Shown: piece by piece, positions 62,774 through 64,000 of the stretch
Numbering within the stretch: the stretch's first letter is position 1
Layout of the letters: each line of letters starts with the position of its first letter
Assembly: GCA_041741535.1 (NCBI GenBank)
Contig: JBGSJV010000194.1
Location: 40,630 to 104,629, forward strand
Length of the DNA stretch: 64,000 nucleotides
Source: M30B19 sp041741535
Lineage (GTDB): Bacteria; Planctomycetota; Planctomycetia; Pirellulales; Pirellulaceae
Direction of reading: 5' to 3'
Made by a program: the position numbers and the translations under genes
Notes under the pieces: generated by a model
What the model was told of the DNA's origin: nothing
Databases searched by the model: none
Seen by the model: only the letters and a program-made list of their open reading frames with translations

Positions 62774-63243
62774 GAATTGGTGCCACCCATCTACTTAACG
62801 GCTTCACGATCTCCAAATTGGTGCCACCCATCTATTTAGCGGCTTCACGGTAGGGACTTCGCCGTCCGGGTCAATGGGATGCAGCAGCCCTTGGCGGGTT
62901 GTTGATCGAAATTTGCTTTCCTTGATTGCGTGAAGGGACGAGAGCAAGGGAAAGACTCGGCACCGGCGCTGATCTTCCGCGCTCGATTGCCGACCTCCGA
63001 ATTGATCTCCAATTTGGTGGATCTCCAATTTGGTGCCACCCATCTATTTAACGGCTTCACGGTAGGAACTTCTCGGATTCTCCAATCGCCAATTGGGGAC
63101 TTCGCAGTCCGCGTGAACGTTATGCCGCAACCCGCGGCGGGTTGTTGATCGAAATTTGTGTTGTATCGATGCGTGAAGGGACGAGAGCAAGGGAAAGACT
63201 CGGCACCTGCGCGGATCTTCGGCGCTCGATTGCCGAACTCTTG
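62774..63243. repeat. Tandem repeat of about 212 bp next to a transposase gene
   Basis: Two full units (about 62810-63008 and 63022-63243) plus one short fragment at 62774-62806. Shared blocks are TTGGTGCCACCCATCTA, CGGCTTCACGGTAGG, CGGGTTGTTGATCGAAATTTG and GACGAGAGCAAGGGAAAGAC. Units differ at scattered sites. The repeats lie directly 3' of the RAYT-type transposase gene and are the likely sequences it acts on. Confidence 0.85.
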
Positions 63244-63273
63244 AGGAGCCATCGTCTGCGGGCATTCAAACGG

Positions 63274-63999
63274 CTAGTTTAGCGCTGAGTCGGATCGCAG
63301 ATGACTCTGGCCGCGGTGCCAACGCTTGCCGTGTTGATGCGCGTGCTCGGACATGGCTTCTGATTTTCCGGCGCAACTGCTTTGACCAAAATACTTTTTG
63401 AAGTTCCAGACCACATCACGCCACATGTCGCCATCGATTCCCATCCGATGCAGGACCGTTTGGGCGACTTCGTGGTCCGTGCCATCGGCGTCCTGCGTCG
63501 AATCCTTGGCAGTCCAACGGAGCAACCGAAGATAATCCTCCCAGTCGATTCGCACGAAACCCCGGTCACTAGCCCTCAGGCCATCTTGATGAACCAACGG
63601 ATCGTTCGACAAAACATCTTTCCCTAAAGTCAAGGGAGCCAACCAACCATCGCGGCGGACGCGACGACCACTCTTGCGATTCACATTCCGACCCAGCTGC
63701 TTCAGTTCCTGCTTCTGGTGAGACACGGTCTTGTGCTTGTGGAAATCACCAGCTTCCTGATTGCTCAAGATCGCTAGATCAAACGCGGCCGATTCAATCC
63801 GTTGGCCACGCTGGCCGTGGAGCCGATCGTACGCTGATGTATGCGTGGCCTGCTCGATCGATTGAGCCATGGCCGCTCGGATGGGATTCAGATCCACATA
63901 CATCGAACAAGCCAATAATCCGGTTTCATCGACGATGCGTTGGGCTTTGAATCGTCCCTCCCAAAATCGGCCCGTACAGTCGTCCTGACGGTTGGCCAT
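63274..63999 (-). CDS. REP-associated tyrosine transposase (RAYT), 5' end outside the window
   Basis: The visible 241 residues are the C-terminal part of an IS200-like (Y1) transposase: CTGRFWEGRFKAQRIVD followed by ACSMYVDLNPIRAAMA, the family block with the likely catalytic tyrosine in SMY. The N-terminal part with the HUH metal motif should lie beyond position 64000, and the apparent start at the window edge is an internal Met. RAYT proteins mobilise short palindromic repeats rather than whole insertion sequences. The tail after about residue 90 is of unknown function. Confidence 0.85.
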   Translation of the reverse strand: MANRQDDCTGRFWEGRFKAQRIVDETGLLACSMYVDLNPIRAAMAQSIEQATHTSAYDRLHGQRGQRIESAAFDLAILSNQEAGDFHKHKTVSHQKQELKQLGRNVNRKSGRRVRRDGWLAPLTLGKDVLSNDPLVHQDGLRASDRGFVRIDWEDYLRLLRWTAKDSTQDADGTDHEVAQTVLHRMGIDGDMWRDVVWNFKKYFGQSSCAGKSEAMSEHAHQHGKRWHRGQSHLRSDSALN

Positions 64000-64000
64000 C

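Larger units (their letters stand above)
62338..63273. other. Long non-coding region with terminator and RAYT-linked repeats
   Basis: About 940 bases. It contains a terminator at 62371-62404 and a tandem repeat of about 212 bases from 62774 to 63243. Nothing else gene-like is visible; frames inside the repeats are not called. Confidence 0.6.

Overview
The window looks like a chromosomal segment of a planctomycete, probably of the Pirellulales. The evidence is lineage-typical families: a DUF1549/DUF1553 protein followed by a twin-arginine DUF1501 protein and a WD40 protein, a DUF1598-like exported protein, HTTM proteins, many exported proteins of unknown role, and a Hanks-type kinase beside housekeeping genes. 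Base composition and gene style are even throughout. Apart from repeats and a transposase fragment at the right edge, nothing looks recently acquired.

Layout, left to right. 0-3 kb: DUF1598-like exported protein, a small membrane protein and tRNA-Asp. 3-10 kb: the PII nitrogen-signalling pair glnB-glnD with a downstream membrane-anchored protein, a PduO-type cobalamin adenosyltransferase, a Nudix hydrolase and a single-domain voltage-gated cation channel. 9.8-14 kb: a compact minus-strand operon with every part of a eukaryote-like ubiquitin pathway, in the order ubiquitin-like modifier, E2, E1, membrane-anchored JAMM peptidase, membrane-anchored RING-like protein. 14-20 kb: a small plus-strand protein, a small lipoprotein, and the DUF1549/1553-DUF1501-WD40 operon, with copies of a short transposon-like repeat. 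20-29 kb: one giant cyclic beta-1,2-glucan synthase gene. 29-32 kb: a small cluster with two MpsC/DUF2294 proteins, a BON-like protein, a DUF1328 membrane protein and a frameshifted lipoprotein, plus two similar hairpin/terminator elements. 32-36 kb: pdxA, dtd, a membrane-bound DUF457-like hydrolase and a cvpA-like gene. 36-46 kb: a dif-like site and a 7-bp tandem repeat, then accA, kinase, glycosyltransferase, truA and asd in one minus-strand run, an HTTM pair, a SelD fusion and rpmB. 47-63 kb: a coiled-coil membrane protein, HtrA-like protease, gnd, HAD phosphatase, ApgM phosphoglycerate mutase, paired TerB-like genes, ruvX, a DMT permease, uridine kinase, S41 protease and a LolA-like exported protein. 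The right end carries a repeat cluster and the 3' part of a REP-associated tyrosine transposase.

Two observations stand out. The first is the complete five-gene ubiquitin-like conjugation operon, whose modifier ends in Gly-Gly-Arg and whose JAMM and RING-like partners are membrane proteins. The second is a probable replication terminus. Every exact GGGCAGGG octamer (the E. coli KOPS consensus GGGNAGGG) lies on the plus strand up to 33.0 kb and on the minus strand from 38.7 kb onward, although the genes on both sides mostly run the same way. A 28-bp XerCD/dif-like sequence sits between the two sets at 36.25 kb, in a gap between convergent genes.
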